Shown here piece after piece: positions 25,323-34,025 of a DNA stretch of 64,000 nucleotides. Both the position numbers and the translations under genes were made by a program. The notes under the pieces are model-generated. The model saw only the letters and a program-made list of their open reading frames with translations. It did not search any database and was not told the DNA's origin. The number at the start of each line of letters is the position of its first letter. Positions within the stretch are counted from its first letter, which is position 1. This DNA comes from CALBPI01 sp038521865 (lineage in GTDB: Bacteria; Pseudomonadota; Gammaproteobacteria; Steroidobacterales; Woeseiaceae). The DNA is taken from the NCBI GenBank assembly GCA_038521865.1, contig JBCBKO010000003.1:248001-312000 (forward strand), read 5' to 3'.

Positions 25323-26204
25323 ATGAGTGAATGTACCGAGCCCACAACGATCGAAATCTGGCGAACTCGGGCCCGGCAAAAACTGGATGCAGAACGTCAT
25401 GCAGAACTCGACTGGCTTATCCAGGAAATTCTTGAGATCAGTCGCGGTGCCTTATTATCAAGACCTGACCGGGTTCTGACACCACAAATTACACGGACTC
25501 TTAATACGCACCTCAACGCGCTGTGCGACGACGTCCCGCTGGCCTATTTGTTGGGCAGCCAGCCGTTCTGGTCGATGGACTTAACCGTAACCCGCGACAC
25601 ATTAGTGCCACGCGCGGATACCGAAATTCTTGTCCACGCCGCGCTCGCAAGAATCACCGATCTCAGCGAACCCAAGATCGCAGATCTCGGCACCGGCTCG
25701 GGCGCAATTGCAATTGCGCTTGGCATTGAGCGACCCGATGCACACATTCACGCGGTTGATTGCAGCAACGCCGCGCTCGCGGTCGCTCGCCATAACGCTG
25801 CAAATCATGGCGCAACCAACATCGAATTCTTCAAAGGCGACTGGACGACCGCGCTTCCGGACGGCAGATACGACGTAGTAATCTCCAACCCGCCCTACGT
25901 AGAAACCAACGATGGCGCACTACCGAGCTCGCTGAAACATGAGCCTGCAATTGCATTGGCCGGTGGCGTCGATGGATTGTCCGAGATTCACCGTTTGGTG
26001 CCTGGAGCTGTCGAACGTCTCAAACCTGAAGGCTGGCTCATGATCGAGCACGGCAACATGCAGGCTGCTGGCGTGTCCGGTATTCTTCTCGCTGCGGGGT
26101 TAGTCGATGTGGAGACCGTACCGGATATCGCGGGACGGGATCGCGTCACCCTCGGAAGGCGACCGAACTCACGGGAGGCAGAGCACTCAGATGGTCAAAA
26201 TTGA
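25323..26204 (+). CDS. prmC: Release factor glutamine methyltransferase PrmC
   Basis: PrmC methylates the GGQ glutamine of release factors RF1 and RF2. The 293-aa protein has the SAM-binding motif IADLGTGSGAIAIAL (about residue 120) and the catalytic VISNPPYVE. It usually follows prfA in one operon, but here 3.5 kb of cysteine genes intervene and it must use its own promoter, which would overlap the 5' end of the divergent CBS gene. I use ATG 25323 (MSECTEP); the longer frame crosses the CBS start. No ribosome-binding site is evident. Its last 14 bases overlap the cyclophilin gene. Confidence 0.95.
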   Translation: MSECTEPTTIEIWRTRARQKLDAERHAELDWLIQEILEISRGALLSRPDRVLTPQITRTLNTHLNALCDDVPLAYLLGSQPFWSMDLTVTRDTLVPRADTEILVHAALARITDLSEPKIADLGTGSGAIAIALGIERPDAHIHAVDCSNAALAVARHNAANHGATNIEFFKGDWTTALPDGRYDVVISNPPYVETNDGALPSSLKHEPAIALAGGVDGLSEIHRLVPGAVERLKPEGWLMIEHGNMQAAGVSGILLAAGLVDVETVPDIAGRDRVTLGRRPNSREAEHSDGQN

Positions 26205-26676
26205 AACAAGCATGGGCGACATCACGCTGACACTCGACAGCGAGAAGGCGCCGATCACTGTCGAGAATTTCCTGCAATACGTTGATGACGGTTTCTACGA
26301 CGGACTCGTGTTCCACCGCGTCATCCCGAATTTCATGATTCAGGGTGGCGGTATGGACGCGACTTTACAAAGCAAGGCGACGCGTGACCCGATCAAAAAC
26401 GAGGCGGACAACGGCCTCGGGAACAGCCGCGGCACCATCGCCATGGCGCGCACTAATGTGGTGGACAGCGCTACGGCACAGTTCTTTATCAACCTGCGTG
26501 ATAACGATTTTCTGAATCACGGCGGGCGCGACTTTGGCTACGCTGTGTTTGGCGAAGTCACCGATGGCATGGACATTGTCGATGCCATCGCAGGCGTGAA
26601 GACCGGTAATCAAGGCCCTCATGGGGATGTGCCTGTCGAGCCGATCACCATTGTGAAGGTCAGCCGGACTGACTGA
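26191..26676 (+). CDS. Cyclophilin-type peptidyl-prolyl isomerase
   Basis: A 161-aa cytosolic cyclophilin of the PpiB type without signal peptide. The active-site region FHRVIPNFMIQGGGM (Arg, Phe, Met, Gln) is intact, and ATAQFFINLRDNDFLN follows. ATG 26191 gives the family's MVKIETSMGDITL start; GGGAGG lies 13 bases upstream. The gene overlaps prmC by 14 bases and the moeB-like gene by 8 bases, so all three are probably translated together. Confidence 0.95.
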   Translation: MVKIETSMGDITLTLDSEKAPITVENFLQYVDDGFYDGLVFHRVIPNFMIQGGGMDATLQSKATRDPIKNEADNGLGNSRGTIAMARTNVVDSATAQFFINLRDNDFLNHGGRDFGYAVFGEVTDGMDIVDAIAGVKTGNQGPHGDVPVEPITIVKVSRTD

Positions 26677-27415
26677 CGAGCGCGACGCGCGGCACCTCAG
26701 TCTCGAAGACTTCGGTCGCACCGGTGTCGAGAGACTCAGGGGCGCCTCGGTTGTGGTCATTGGCGCCGGTGGCATTGGCGGCCACGTCACTTTAGCGCTC
26801 GCTGCGGCGGGCGTCGGCACGATCCGACTCTTCGATCACGACCGAATAGACGGCACGAATCTCGCTCGCCAGACACTGTTCACGGCGTCAGATATCGGTG
26901 CCAGCAAAGCGCAAATCACAGCAAGGCGCGTGCTTGCGCAAAATCCGGACTGCAAAATCCAGGCGATCGAGGCGCGCGCAGATGAGACATCGCTCGCCGA
27001 GTTTGCGGCTGAGGTCGACTGCATAATCGACGCCAGCGACAACTTTGCCACGCGGTTTGCCGTCAATCGCGTGGCCGTTGCTCACGCGGTGGCGCTAGTC
27101 ACCGGAAGCGCCATTCGATGGGAAGGTCAATTCGCGGCGTTCGGACCTGACTACAAGACCTCGCCCTGCTATGCCTGTATGTACTCACCCGACGATGAGT
27201 CGTTGGAGGACTGCCAGGGAGCAGGCGTGCTCGCGAGCCTTCCCGGCACCATCGGTCAGTGCCTCGCGACCGAAACCATCGCATTGCTGACCGGGAAATC
27301 CCGACCGCACCAGCTGACGATTTGGGACGCGAGACATGCCTCTGTGGCACAGCTCAAGGTTTCCAAACGAAGCTCATGCGGCGTATGCTCGCCCCGCAAC
27401 ACACCGCAGAGGTAG
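26669..27415 (+). CDS. MoeB/ThiF-type adenylyltransferase, apparent CTG start
   Basis: These E1-like enzymes adenylate the C-terminal glycine of the sulfur carriers MoaD or ThiS. Glycine-rich loop VVIGAGGIGGHV, the conserved Arg/Asn region FDHDRIDGTNLARQ, the Asp of DASDN, and two CxxC zinc pairs (CYAC and CGVC) are all present. The first conventional start (GTG 26753) falls at the edge of the nucleotide-binding loop and removes the conserved N-terminal helix. The homologous segment TDERDARHLSLEDFGRTGVERL is encoded upstream and can only begin at CTG 26669, which has GAAGG 9 bases before it. The length is then 248 aa, against 249 for E. coli MoeB. It carries no rhodanese domain. Confidence 0.85.
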   Translation: MTDERDARHLSLEDFGRTGVERLRGASVVVIGAGGIGGHVTLALAAAGVGTIRLFDHDRIDGTNLARQTLFTASDIGASKAQITARRVLAQNPDCKIQAIEARADETSLAEFAAEVDCIIDASDNFATRFAVNRVAVAHAVALVTGSAIRWEGQFAAFGPDYKTSPCYACMYSPDDESLEDCQGAGVLASLPGTIGQCLATETIALLTGKSRPHQLTIWDARHASVAQLKVSKRSSCGVCSPRNTPQR

Positions 27416-27418
27416 TTC

Positions 27419-28036
27419 ATGAGTACTGAATCGATCACCGTTTATGCTTGGAGCCACGCCTCGCGCGCCGAGCGTTGTCTGTGGACACTCAATGAAGCTG
27501 GTATTGAGCACAAAGTGATCAGACTGAAGCCCCGGCCTGACACCCCGGAGTTTGCTCAGCTGAAATCCATCAATCCGGCGGCCAAGATTCCGACCGCAAC
27601 ACACGGCGACAAGGTGCTAACCGAATCCGTCCCGATGTGTGAGTATTTCGCCCGACTCGCGCCCGAGGCGAAGTTAATGCCGGTCACGGATGAGGAACAC
27701 TTCGAATACTCGCGCCTGATGCACTACCTGCTGACCGAAGTCGAGGCCTATGTCTGGACGGCCACGCAAGCATCAACCTTGTCAGCCATGTATCCATGGC
27801 CTGACGGCACGACCAAATTCGCACTGAAAATGGCGCAAAAAGGCTTCCGCAATCTGGAGCACGTCCTGGGAGAAGATTTTGCCTGCTGCGGCCGGTTTAC
27901 CATCGCTGACATCTTATTGGGCCAAATCTGTAGTTGGGGACATGCCTTTAAACTGCAGCTCCCGGAGAAGGCCGATCATCTGTTCCAACAGGCTTTCAGC
28001 AGACCGACGCTGCCCGAGACTATGAAACGGTCCTAG
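27419..28036 (+). CDS. Glutathione S-transferase family protein
   Basis: The product has 205 aa. The N-terminal thioredoxin-like domain reads TVYAWSHASRAERCLWTLNEAGI and contains the glutathione-binding TESVPMCEY (Glu-Ser), followed by a helical C-terminal domain (FTIADILLGQICSWGHAF, with the conserved N-capping Asp). The catalytic residue is probably Ser in the SHASR stretch. Substrate unknown. It follows the moeB-like gene by 3 bases. Its stop overlaps the stop of the convergent metH in a CTAG. Confidence 0.85.
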   Translation: MSTESITVYAWSHASRAERCLWTLNEAGIEHKVIRLKPRPDTPEFAQLKSINPAAKIPTATHGDKVLTESVPMCEYFARLAPEAKLMPVTDEEHFEYSRLMHYLLTEVEAYVWTATQASTLSAMYPWPDGTTKFALKMAQKGFRNLEHVLGEDFACCGRFTIADILLGQICSWGHAFKLQLPEKADHLFQQAFSRPTLPETMKRS

Positions 28037-31000
28037 GCTGCGTCCTGCTGCGACCGATCGCCTGGCTCGTATCCAAGGACGGGAGCTAACCAGCGCTCCA
28101 CCTCCACGACATCGAGGCCACGCCGCACTGCGTAGTCTTCGACTTGATCGAGGTCGATCGGACCCAGAGCGAAGTAGCGCGACTCAGGGTGCGAGAGGTA
28201 CCAACCGCTCACCGAGGCCGCTGGCGCCATCGCACAACTCTCGGTCAGCGTCACGCCGGTTCTCTCCGGCGCTTCGAGCAACTCGAATAGCGTGTGCTTG
28301 AGCGTGTGATCCGGACAGGCTGGATAGCCAGGCGCCGGTCGAATACCCGAATAGGCTTCATCGATAAGCTGATCGTTAGAGAACGCCTCGTCGGGCGCAT
28401 AACCCCACCATTCGCGACGCACACGTTGGTGCAGGTACTCGGCCCCTGCTTCGGCGAAACGATCAGCGAGCGCCTTGAGCAGAATCGCTGAATAGTCATC
28501 GTTGTCGGCCTCAAATGCCTGTGCACGCGACTCGACACCGCCGCCCGCGGTCACAACAAAACCACCCACGTAATCCTCAATCTGGCTCGTCGCCGGCCCT
28601 ACAAAGTCCGCAAGACATTCCTGCGGCAAGTCCGCGCGCCGACGTTTCTGCTGGCGAAGGCAATGAATCGTCGCGCGCTCCGTGTCACGGGTCTCATCCT
28701 CGTAGACAACAATGTCGTCACCGTTCGCATTAGCTGGGAAAAAGCCGACACACGCTCGGATTTCAATCCAGTCCTCGGCGAGCATTTGATCGAGCATCCG
28801 CTGCGCATCCTGATAGAGCGCCGTCACCGCTTCGCCCACCACCTCATCATCGAGAATGTCGGGGAACTTCCCGTGAAACTCCCATGCATTAAAGAATGGC
28901 ATCCAGTCGATGTAGGGCACGAGATCACGCGCACTGACATCCTCAACGGTATGGATACCGAGACGAGCGGGGACTGGCGGTGTGTACTCCGCCCAATCGA
29001 GCCGGCGCGCGGCATCACGCGCTTCTCTGATCGTCAATGCCGGTGCGCGACGCTTCGGCCGCGCATGACTGATTCGGCGGCGCTCGCAGTCAGCCTTGAT
29101 GCCGCGTTTGTAACTATCGGCTTCTCGACCCACCAATTGCTGGGCCACTCCGACGGCACGAGAGGCGTCTTTAACGTAGATCACAGCGCCTTCGAAACAC
29201 GGATCAATTTTGACCGAGGTGTGCGCTGGAGATGTTGTCGCACCGCCAATGAGCAGTGGTTGTTCGAAACCTAGTCGCTGCATTTCACTTGCGACATGCA
29301 CCATTTCGTCCAGCGACGGTGTGATCAAGCCAGACAGGCCGATGATATCGGCCTGTTCGCGTTGGGCCGCGTCAAGAATGTCCTGGCAAGGCACCATCAC
29401 ACCAAGATCAACCACTTCGAAGTTGTTGCACTGGAGCACAACACCAACGATGTTCTTGCCGATGTCGTGTACATCGCCCTTCACCGTCGCGAGCACGATT
29501 TTGCCGTTGCTCTTGCGCGGACCATCGTCCTCCTGCTCGATAAAGGGGATCAGGTGTGCCACAGCCTTTTTCATCACTCGCGCCGATTTCACAACCTGGG
29601 GCAGAAACATTTTGCCCTCGCCGAACAGATCACCAACGACATTCATGCCGTCCATCAAGGGACCTTCGATCACATCCAAGGGTCGGTCGGCTGACTGTCT
29701 GGCGGATTCGGTATCCTCAACGATGAACTCATCGATGCCCTTGACCAGCGCGTGTTCCAACCGTTTCTCAACCGGCTGCTCGCGCCAGCTGAGATCAACT
29801 GTTCTGCCTGCGCTGCCGCCTTGATGCCGATAGGACTGCGCGAGCTCCAGGAGGTTCTCGGTGGCGTTGCTATCCGTGTTGAGGATCACAGCCTCGACCG
29901 CGTCCCGAAGCTCCGTTGGCAAATCCTCATAAATCGCCAACTGCCCGGCGTTGACGATTCCCATGTTCATGCCCGCGCGGATCGCGTGGTAGAGGAACAC
30001 CGAATGAATAGCTTCGCGAACCAGATTGTTGCCACGGAACGAAAAAGACACATTGGATACACCGCCGCTGACCATCGCGTGTGGGAGGCGGTCGCGAATC
30101 TCACGGGTAGCATCGATAAATGCGATGCCGTACTCCGCGTGCTCCTCGATACCGGTGGCAACAGCAAAAATGTTTGGGTCGAAGATGATGTCTTCCGCAG
30201 GGAAGCCCACCTCATCGAAAAGCACTCGGTAGGCGCGCTCACAAATCTCGACCTTACGCTCGAGCGTATCCGCCTGACCGTTTTCGTCAAATGCCATCAC
30301 GATCACCGCCGCACCGTGCGCTTTCACGATACGCGCGTGTTCGACAAACTCGTCGTGCCCTTCTTTCAGACTGATCGAGTTCACGATCGCTTTACCCTGT
30401 ACGCACTTCAGTCCAGCCTCGATGACCGAAAATTTGGATGAGTCGATCATGATCGGCACCCGCGCAATCTCGGGTTCGGCAGCGATCAAATTAAGGAAGC
30501 TCACCATCGCCGCCTCGGAATCGAGCATGCCCTCATCCATGTTGACATCGATGATCTGGGCGCCGTTCTCGACCTGCTGCAACGCTACGCTGACTGCAGT
30601 CGGATAGTCGTCGGCTTCGATCAGTTTCCGGAACTTCGCCGAACCCGTCACGTTCGTTCGCTCACCCACGTTGACGAACAGACTGTCGCCCGAGATGTTG
30701 AGTGGCTCCAGCCCAGACAGACGACAGGCCTTCGGCGGTTCAGGCACCACTCGACGTGCAAGGCCTTCGCAGGCCTCTCGAATTGCCGCGATGTGCGCGG
30801 GGGTCGTGCCGCAACAGCCGCCTACGAGATTCAGAAACCCGCTTTCCGCAAACTCCTTGACCACTGCAGCCATATCCTCGGGCGACTCGTCGTACTCGCC
30901 AAACTCATTCGGCAACCCGGCGTTCGGATGGGCGCTGACACCGGTATCGGCGACCCGAGATAACTCGGCGACATAGGGACGCATATCGGCAGCGCCTAGC

Positions 31001-31743
31001 GCACAGTTCAAACCAAACATGAAGGGTTGCGCATGTCGCAGCGAGTTCCAGAACGCTTCTGTCGTTTGTCCCGACAGCGTTCTGCCAGACGCATCTGTAA
31101 TGGTGCCCGAAATCATGACCGGCACCTGCGCACCTCGCTGCCTGCCGACCTCATTGATCGCATACACAGCGGCCTTCGCATTCAAGGTATCGAAGATCGT
31201 TTCAACCATCAGGAAGTCGGCGCCACCGTCCAGCAACGCGACCGCTGCCTCGGTGTAGGTCTCCACCAACGCATCGAAGGTGATGTTACGAAACCCCGGG
31301 TCATTAACGTCGGGCGACAGCGAAGCCGTTCGATTCGTTGGGCCAAGCACGCCCGCGACGAATCGCTGCGCGCCTGTCTCAGCGGCGATTTCGTCTGCCA
31401 CCTGCCGCGCGATGATCGCCGCACTCCGATTTAACTCGCCCACCAGCGCTTCCATGCCGTAATCGCCCTGCGAAGGTGCGTTGGCATTGAAGGTGTTGGT
31501 CTCAATGACGTCCGCACCCGCGTAGAGAAATTGCCGATGGATATCCGCGACGATATCCGGGCGGGTTAGCGTCAAAAGGTCATTGTTACCTTTCAGATCT
31601 GATGACCAGTCGGAAAATCGTTGTCCGCGATAGTCGGCCTCGGTCAACCCGAAACCCTGGATCATCGTCCCCATAGCGCCGTCGAGGAATACGATACGTT
31701 CCTCTAGCAGTGCCGTGAGCTCTGCAAAGCGAGCACTCGTCAT
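28033..31743 (-). CDS. metH: Cobalamin-dependent methionine synthase
   Basis: The protein has 1236 aa in four modules, as in E. coli (1227). An N-terminal homocysteine domain comes first (FLDGAMGTMIQ; zinc cysteines in NCALGA and GGCCGTTPAHI), followed by the pterin-binding domain (about 360-620, NVGERTNVTGS). The B12 domain has the cobalt-ligating DVHDIGKNIVG (about residue 770), and a C-terminal SAM-activation domain ends near ESRYFALGPI. It transfers methyl from methyltetrahydrofolate to homocysteine. ATG 31743 is chosen because it overlaps the metF stop (ATGA) and gives the normal N-terminus. It is last in the regulator-metF-metH operon. Confidence 0.98.
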   Translation of the reverse strand: MTSARFAELTALLEERIVFLDGAMGTMIQGFGLTEADYRGQRFSDWSSDLKGNNDLLTLTRPDIVADIHRQFLYAGADVIETNTFNANAPSQGDYGMEALVGELNRSAAIIARQVADEIAAETGAQRFVAGVLGPTNRTASLSPDVNDPGFRNITFDALVETYTEAAVALLDGGADFLMVETIFDTLNAKAAVYAINEVGRQRGAQVPVMISGTITDASGRTLSGQTTEAFWNSLRHAQPFMFGLNCALGAADMRPYVAELSRVADTGVSAHPNAGLPNEFGEYDESPEDMAAVVKEFAESGFLNLVGGCCGTTPAHIAAIREACEGLARRVVPEPPKACRLSGLEPLNISGDSLFVNVGERTNVTGSAKFRKLIEADDYPTAVSVALQQVENGAQIIDVNMDEGMLDSEAAMVSFLNLIAAEPEIARVPIMIDSSKFSVIEAGLKCVQGKAIVNSISLKEGHDEFVEHARIVKAHGAAVIVMAFDENGQADTLERKVEICERAYRVLFDEVGFPAEDIIFDPNIFAVATGIEEHAEYGIAFIDATREIRDRLPHAMVSGGVSNVSFSFRGNNLVREAIHSVFLYHAIRAGMNMGIVNAGQLAIYEDLPTELRDAVEAVILNTDSNATENLLELAQSYRHQGGSAGRTVDLSWREQPVEKRLEHALVKGIDEFIVEDTESARQSADRPLDVIEGPLMDGMNVVGDLFGEGKMFLPQVVKSARVMKKAVAHLIPFIEQEDDGPRKSNGKIVLATVKGDVHDIGKNIVGVVLQCNNFEVVDLGVMVPCQDILDAAQREQADIIGLSGLITPSLDEMVHVASEMQRLGFEQPLLIGGATTSPAHTSVKIDPCFEGAVIYVKDASRAVGVAQQLVGREADSYKRGIKADCERRRISHARPKRRAPALTIREARDAARRLDWAEYTPPVPARLGIHTVEDVSARDLVPYIDWMPFFNAWEFHGKFPDILDDEVVGEAVTALYQDAQRMLDQMLAEDWIEIRACVGFFPANANGDDIVVYEDETRDTERATIHCLRQQKRRRADLPQECLADFVGPATSQIEDYVGGFVVTAGGGVESRAQAFEADNDDYSAILLKALADRFAEAGAEYLHQRVRREWWGYAPDEAFSNDQLIDEAYSGIRPAPGYPACPDHTLKHTLFELLEAPERTGVTLTESCAMAPAASVSGWYLSHPESRYFALGPIDLDQVEDYAVRRGLDVVEVERWLAPVLGYEPGDRSQQDAA

Positions 31744-32609
31744 GAGGCAACTCGTAACGGACGCACGCCAAGGTTGTGGCAGATCGCGTAGGTGAGTTCC
31801 GCACGGTTCAGGGTATAGAAATGAAAGTCGCGGACGCCCTCGCGTCGCAGGGCATTCACCTGTTCTATCGCGAAGCTGGCCGCGATCAGATTGCGTGTGT
31901 CTGGCTGATCGTCCAGCCCATCGAAACGCTGGTGCAGCGATTCCGGCACCTCGGTACCGCACATGCCTGCGAACTTGAGCATCTGTGAGAATCGCGTGAT
32001 CGGCAGAATCCCGGGCACGATCGGTGCGTCGATGCCGTGACGAACACACGCGTCGCGAAAGCGCAGAAAGTGTGCTGTATCGAAAAAGAACTGGGTGATC
32101 GCGCGGCTCGCGCCGGCGTCCATCTTGCGCTTCAAATTATCGAGATCCGCGACGGCAGACCGCGCCTCCGGGTGAACCTCCGGATAGGCGGCAACCGAAA
32201 TGTCAAAGTCGCCCACGCGACGCAGGCCAGCGACCAGGTCGGCGGCAAACGCATAGCCATCCGGATGTGGATCGTATTGCTCGCAGCCTTTGGGCGGATC
32301 ACCCCGTAGCGCGACGATGTGACGCACGCCCGCGCGCAGATACTCTCGAGCGATCTCGTCTACTTCGGTTCGCGATGCCCCAACGCAGGTCAGGTGCGGT
32401 GCTGGGGTGAGCGATGTTTCCTTCAAGACACGTTGCACAGTGTCGTGGGTGCGTTCGCGTGTCGATCCGTCCGCACCATAAGTGACAGAAACAAATTCAG
32501 GCTCCAGCGGTGCAAGCTTTTGCAGTGAGCTCCATAACGTTTTCGCCATGCTCTCGGTGCCGGGCGGAAAAAACTCGAAGGACACTCGAATGGGGCTATG
32601 TTGATTCAT
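31740..32609 (-). CDS. metF: Methylenetetrahydrofolate reductase
   Basis: The 289-aa flavoprotein has the family motifs SFEFFPPGTESM, VSVTYGADGS, ALRGDPPKG, and FFFDTAHFLRFRD. It makes the methyltetrahydrofolate used by the next gene, metH. It overlaps both neighbours by 4 bases (ATGA on each side), so regulator, reductase and synthase are translated as one unit. Confidence 0.97.
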   Translation of the reverse strand: MNQHSPIRVSFEFFPPGTESMAKTLWSSLQKLAPLEPEFVSVTYGADGSTRERTHDTVQRVLKETSLTPAPHLTCVGASRTEVDEIAREYLRAGVRHIVALRGDPPKGCEQYDPHPDGYAFAADLVAGLRRVGDFDISVAAYPEVHPEARSAVADLDNLKRKMDAGASRAITQFFFDTAHFLRFRDACVRHGIDAPIVPGILPITRFSQMLKFAGMCGTEVPESLHQRFDGLDDQPDTRNLIAASFAIEQVNALRREGVRDFHFYTLNRAELTYAICHNLGVRPLRVAS

Positions 32610-33484
32610 GCGGGTCTCCGATCCCGTTGAGCGGACCCGCGCAGGCCTTCTGCAACTAGATATTCAAGATGGTTATCGGCAGATCGTCGAAAAGATCCAA
32701 TAGGAAGCTCGACGTTCTGTGCCAGCGTTTTGATGAGGTCAATGGCGGAGGCCACCTGCTCGCGCGCTTGGTGCTCGACGATCAGCAATCGCCCGGAGCC
32801 TCGCAAAACGCGCATCGCCTCTCGCAGGACGTTCGCCGGTTGATCGGACTGCATCAACACCTCGTCCAGAATCACAGTGTCGAAGGTGTCATCGTCGAAC
32901 TCGAGCGCATGCATATCGCCGGATCGAATACTGCAGTGTTGCAGGCCATTTCTCAGTAACTCTCGCCGTGCCGCCTGGCGTGACGCCAAATCCACATCGA
33001 TACCAACCGCTTGCGTCGCGCGCTGGGCAAGCAGTTTAAGTACCGCACCCGAACCCACGCCGACGTCGAGCAGCTCGCCGACTGGCTGGGTCAGGAAATA
33101 GCTGAGCAGCAATCGGTTAAAGCGCCGCAACATCGGGTCCACTGCGGCTGGCTGCTGCTCACCAAGCAAAGCCTCCAGCCGGCGCTTGTCCGGGGCGAGT
33201 TGCGGGTCATTCGAATCAAGCGGATCGAGCAACCGATGTACCAGGTCTGCACCTGACCCAACCAATGGCACCCGGAACAGGACCCAATGCCCATCCCGGT
33301 AGCGCTCCAGCAAACCAGCGTCACAGAGAACCTTGAGGTGTCGCGACACTCTCGGCTGGGACTGGCCAAGCACCGCCACCAGATCGCTCACCGAGAGCTC
33401 ACCGCGCGCACACAACACGAGCAATCGCAGGCGCGTCGGCTCCGCCGCTGCTTTCAAGGCCTGTGTGTAGCTGTCAAAGTTCAT
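32606..33484 (-). CDS. ArsR-family regulator fused to a SAM-dependent methyltransferase
   Basis: The product has 292 aa. Residues 1-95 are a winged HTH of the ArsR/SmtB type (LKAAAEPTRLRLLVLCARGEL...SQPRVSRHLKVLCDAGLLERYRDG). No metal-binding ELCVCDL-type cysteine box is present; the equivalent site reads GELSVSDL. Residues 140-290 are a class I methyltransferase-like domain (LLDVGVGSGAVLKLLAQRA, SGDMHALEFDDDTFDTVILDEVLM). It could sense SAM or S-adenosylhomocysteine through this domain. ArsR-type SahR, which responds to S-adenosylhomocysteine, is known to control methionine genes in Proteobacteria, and the position ahead of metF-metH fits that role. A perfect palindrome just upstream is the likely operator. 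The start lacks a clear ribosome-binding site. Confidence 0.9.
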   Translation of the reverse strand: MNFDSYTQALKAAAEPTRLRLLVLCARGELSVSDLVAVLGQSQPRVSRHLKVLCDAGLLERYRDGHWVLFRVPLVGSGADLVHRLLDPLDSNDPQLAPDKRRLEALLGEQQPAAVDPMLRRFNRLLLSYFLTQPVGELLDVGVGSGAVLKLLAQRATQAVGIDVDLASRQAARRELLRNGLQHCSIRSGDMHALEFDDDTFDTVILDEVLMQSDQPANVLREAMRVLRGSGRLLIVEHQAREQVASAIDLIKTLAQNVELPIGSFRRSADNHLEYLVAEGLRGSAQRDRRPA

Positions 33485-33497
33485 CGTTGAATAACAT

Positions 33498-33519
33498 AAT
33501 ATAAAGATATCTTTATATT
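33498..33519 (-). promoter_or_regulatory. 22-bp perfect palindrome, probable operator of the regulator-metF-metH operon
   Basis: The 20-base core ATATAAAGATATCTTTATAT, with one more A/T pair on each side, is a perfect inverted repeat without a spacer. It sits 14 bases before the regulator ATG and covers the predicted transcription start. Such symmetric AT-rich sites are typical for ArsR-family dimers. A regulator bound here would block the promoter of its own operon. Confidence 0.75.
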
Positions 33520-33523
33520 TACT

Positions 33524-33552
33524 ATTCTAGCCGAAGCAACCTGAAGACTCAA
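33524..33552 (-). promoter_or_regulatory. Sigma-70 promoter of the regulator-metF-metH operon
   Basis: TTGAGT, exactly 17 bases, TAGAAT on the minus strand. The expected start point is near 33517, inside the palindrome. Confidence 0.65.
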
Positions 33553-33587
33553 AACGCGAAGGTTTGGGAGTTGCCTCTCAGCTGCCG

Positions 33588-33599
33588 GCCGGTACCGGC
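33588..33599. repeat. 12-bp GC palindrome between DUF1330 and the ArsR-type gene
   Basis: GCCGGTACCGGC, self-complementary, 10 bases after the DUF1330 stop. No T-tract follows, so its role as a terminator is doubtful. Confidence 0.3.
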
Positions 33600-33608
33600 G
33601 GGCAAACG

Positions 33609-34025
33609 TTAGCCGAACTGCGGACCAGACATCGCGTCGGCCAGTCGAATGAGTCGGCTGGAACCAACGGCCGCCTGTCGGTGAATTACCGCCGCCTGAT
33701 ACTCGGGGTCGGTGACCATCTCCAGAAACGCTGCCGCATTCGGATATCGTGCAATAAACGCCAAGTCCCACTGCTCATCAGTCGGCCCGATGAGAACGAG
33801 CTGCGGCTCACCACGCCAGATGATCGTACCGCCGACGCGAGAGAATACAGGCTGGCTGGACTCACCGTAGCGCTGGTATGCCTCCCGACCGGTGCACGTC
33901 TCGCCATCGGGATACCGCGCCGTCTCGTGCAGCCGTATTAGGTTGAGCATATTGATCGGCTCATCCCGCGGAAGGGATTTAAACGCTTCAAACTGGTCTC
34001 TGCCGGGATCAATGTAGCTGGTCAT
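33609..34025 (-). CDS. DUF1330-type small protein
   Basis: The product has 138 aa and looks like a dimeric alpha+beta (ferredoxin-like) barrel protein of the DUF1330 group: PINMLNLIRL, YQRYGESSQPVFSRVGGTIIW, and WDLAFIARYPNAAAFLEMVTDPEYQ. Such proteins have no agreed function. AGGAG lies 6 bases before its ATG, within the end of hslO, which it overlaps by 17 bases. It is the last gene of the gatC-gatA-gatB-hslO run. Confidence 0.75.
   Translation of the reverse strand: MTSYIDPGRDQFEAFKSLPRDEPINMLNLIRLHETARYPDGETCTGREAYQRYGESSQPVFSRVGGTIIWRGEPQLVLIGPTDEQWDLAFIARYPNAAAFLEMVTDPEYQAAVIHRQAAVGSSRLIRLADAMSGPQFG

Noticed and set aside
31744..32049. N-terminal extension of metH by 102 codons
   Set aside because: It overlaps metF in another frame; the ATGA overlap at 31740-31743 gives the normal MetH start.
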